From Elusimicrobiaceae bacterium (GTDB taxonomy: Bacteria > Elusimicrobiota > Elusimicrobia > Elusimicrobiales > Elusimicrobiaceae), in the NCBI GenBank assembly GCA_016283355.1, contig JAEEMS010000018.1, positions 1-64,000 on the forward strand: a stretch of 64,000 nt of DNA, read 5' to 3'. The notes beneath the pieces were generated by a model. That model was not told the DNA's origin. It did not search any database and saw only the letters and a list, made by a program, of their open reading frames with translations. The position numbers and the translations under genes were made by a program. Shown one piece after another: positions 63,293 through 64,000 of this stretch. Position 1 is the first letter of the stretch. Each line of letters opens with the position of its first letter.

Positions 63293-63999
63293 TTGTATTT
63301 TGGCGGTTGTTTTTATCGTTGTATATGGCCGATTTTTTGCTTTTTCATAAATTGCCTGCACTCGAGGCACAAAACCGTACGCGGGCTACCGCTGTCCGCA
63401 CCGGCATCTTTTTGCTTTTTGGCTTTTTGTTGTGCCGGCGTTATTTGTTGCTGGAATGGCCGTTTTTGGGTGTAATTGATTTGCCCGGTTGGTTGTGTAT
63501 TTTGTTGTTTGGAATCTTCTTTGCTTGCGTGCGCCAGTGGTTTAACTTCGGCGGACAAATACGGTTGGGCCATGTGCTGACGTTTGTTATAAAAAATACG
63601 TTTTTGTGGTTATTCTTATTTTTATGCACGCCGTTTTTGGTGCTTTATCATACCGGCAATTTCTTTGCAGAGCCGTGGACAATTTTTTGTGTGGGAGTAG
63701 TAGTGGTCACACGGTTGTTGGATGAATTGATTACCGCGTTGGAGCGCGATTTGTACGAAGATACACTTCCCACATTTGATGAACAATGGATGTTGATGAC
63801 GGTACGGTTGATTTTCTTTTTAATTATGTTGTTACCAGGTGTACGGTGGTTGATTTTCTTTATCATTTGGTTGGGTACGTGTATTTATGCGCGCAGGATT
63901 CGCTTGATGGATGTTACCCATTTGGCTTTTTACTTGGGTATTACGGGCGCGGCTATCGTCGGGTTGTTGGTGCGTTTACGGTTTTATTGGATGATTTAA
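63289..63999 (+). CDS. Unknown multi-pass membrane protein
   Basis: A 236-residue protein with about six to seven hydrophobic segments: roughly 5-22, 40-60, 68-82, 98-122, 128-150, 168-200 and 212-232. I do not recognise a family. Its N-terminal ATG overlaps the histidine kinase stop, so the two are co-translated; it may belong to the same signalling unit, for example as a sensor partner. It ends just inside the window. Confidence 0.6.
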   Translation: MIVFWRLFLSLYMADFLLFHKLPALEAQNRTRATAVRTGIFLLFGFLLCRRYLLLEWPFLGVIDLPGWLCILLFGIFFACVRQWFNFGGQIRLGHVLTFVIKNTFLWLFLFLCTPFLVLYHTGNFFAEPWTIFCVGVVVVTRLLDELITALERDLYEDTLPTFDEQWMLMTVRLIFFLIMLLPGVRWLIFFIIWLGTCIYARRIRLMDVTHLAFYLGITGAAIVGLLVRLRFYWMI

Positions 64000-64000
64000 T

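Overview
The window looks like the chromosome of a Gram-negative, fermentative, probably anaerobic bacterium, most likely a gut-type member of the Elusimicrobiota. That placement is inference: it rests on isolated single-gene type IV prepilin cassettes, LPS-export genes (lptF, lptG, an lptE-like lipoprotein, kdsC), a ptb-buk pair, an acyl-CoA dehydrogenase-EtfBA cluster and moderate G+C, not on a marker phylogeny. Coding density is high. No CRISPR array, insertion sequence or prophage was seen, and no rRNA or tRNA gene was recognised. The only RNA gene found is the 3' part of tmRNA at the left edge.

Layout. 1-2.1 kb: tmRNA end, phosphohexomutase and a receiver-only response regulator. 2.1-4.3 kb (minus): two LptF/LptG-type permeases. 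4.4-10.5 kb: a 1780-residue SprA-like outer-membrane protein followed by a ComF-type phosphoribosyltransferase. 10.5-13.4 kb: RadC-family protein, dihydrolipoamide dehydrogenase, TrmJ-like methyltransferase. 13.4-14.8 kb: an unknown secreted protein with a structured upstream region. 14.8-19.7 kb: butyrate kinase, phosphate butyryltransferase, M23 peptidase, two tandem AAA_28-type NTPases and a SEC-C protein. 19.8-25.8 kb: small membrane protein, TPR protein, YajQ, NupG-type transporter, a prepilin, S20 and a short UvrC. 25.9-30 kb (minus): gltX, a GYF-like proline-rich membrane protein and pilT. 30-37.6 kb: metallophosphoesterase and secreted NagZ-like glycosidase, converging on leuS-lptE-holA-dedA. 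37.7-44.3 kb: GT-C glycosyltransferase, XerC/D recombinase, a second prepilin, recA, clpC. 44.3-50.2 kb: kdsC-tmk-holB-metG, converging on recG. 50.2-52.6 kb: tandem secreted HExxH metallopeptidases. 52.7-56.9 kb (minus): hinT, then rpsU-dnaG-rpoD, the classical macromolecular synthesis operon. 57-64 kb: a small secreted protein, acyl-CoA dehydrogenase-EtfB-EtfA, a sensor histidine kinase and a membrane protein.

How it fits together. Most of the window is housekeeping (replication, repair, translation, LPS export). Energy metabolism is represented by an acyl-CoA dehydrogenase with EtfBA carrying a 2x[4Fe-4S] domain, and by Ptb-Buk, which could make ATP from butyryl-CoA or a branched acyl-CoA. 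The surface is served by LPS export, type IV pilus parts and a SprA-like barrel. The accessory element of most interest is 50.2-52.6 kb: two divergent paralogous secreted metallopeptidases share a 103-bp, about 94% identical leader, and the first leader is followed by an in-frame remnant of the other paralog's signal-peptide region. Other signals worth checking are -10 boxes placed 6 nt from ATG (candidate leaderless mRNAs), an operator-like palindrome over a promoter at 14.57 kb, and a leader element shared by two unrelated secreted-protein genes.
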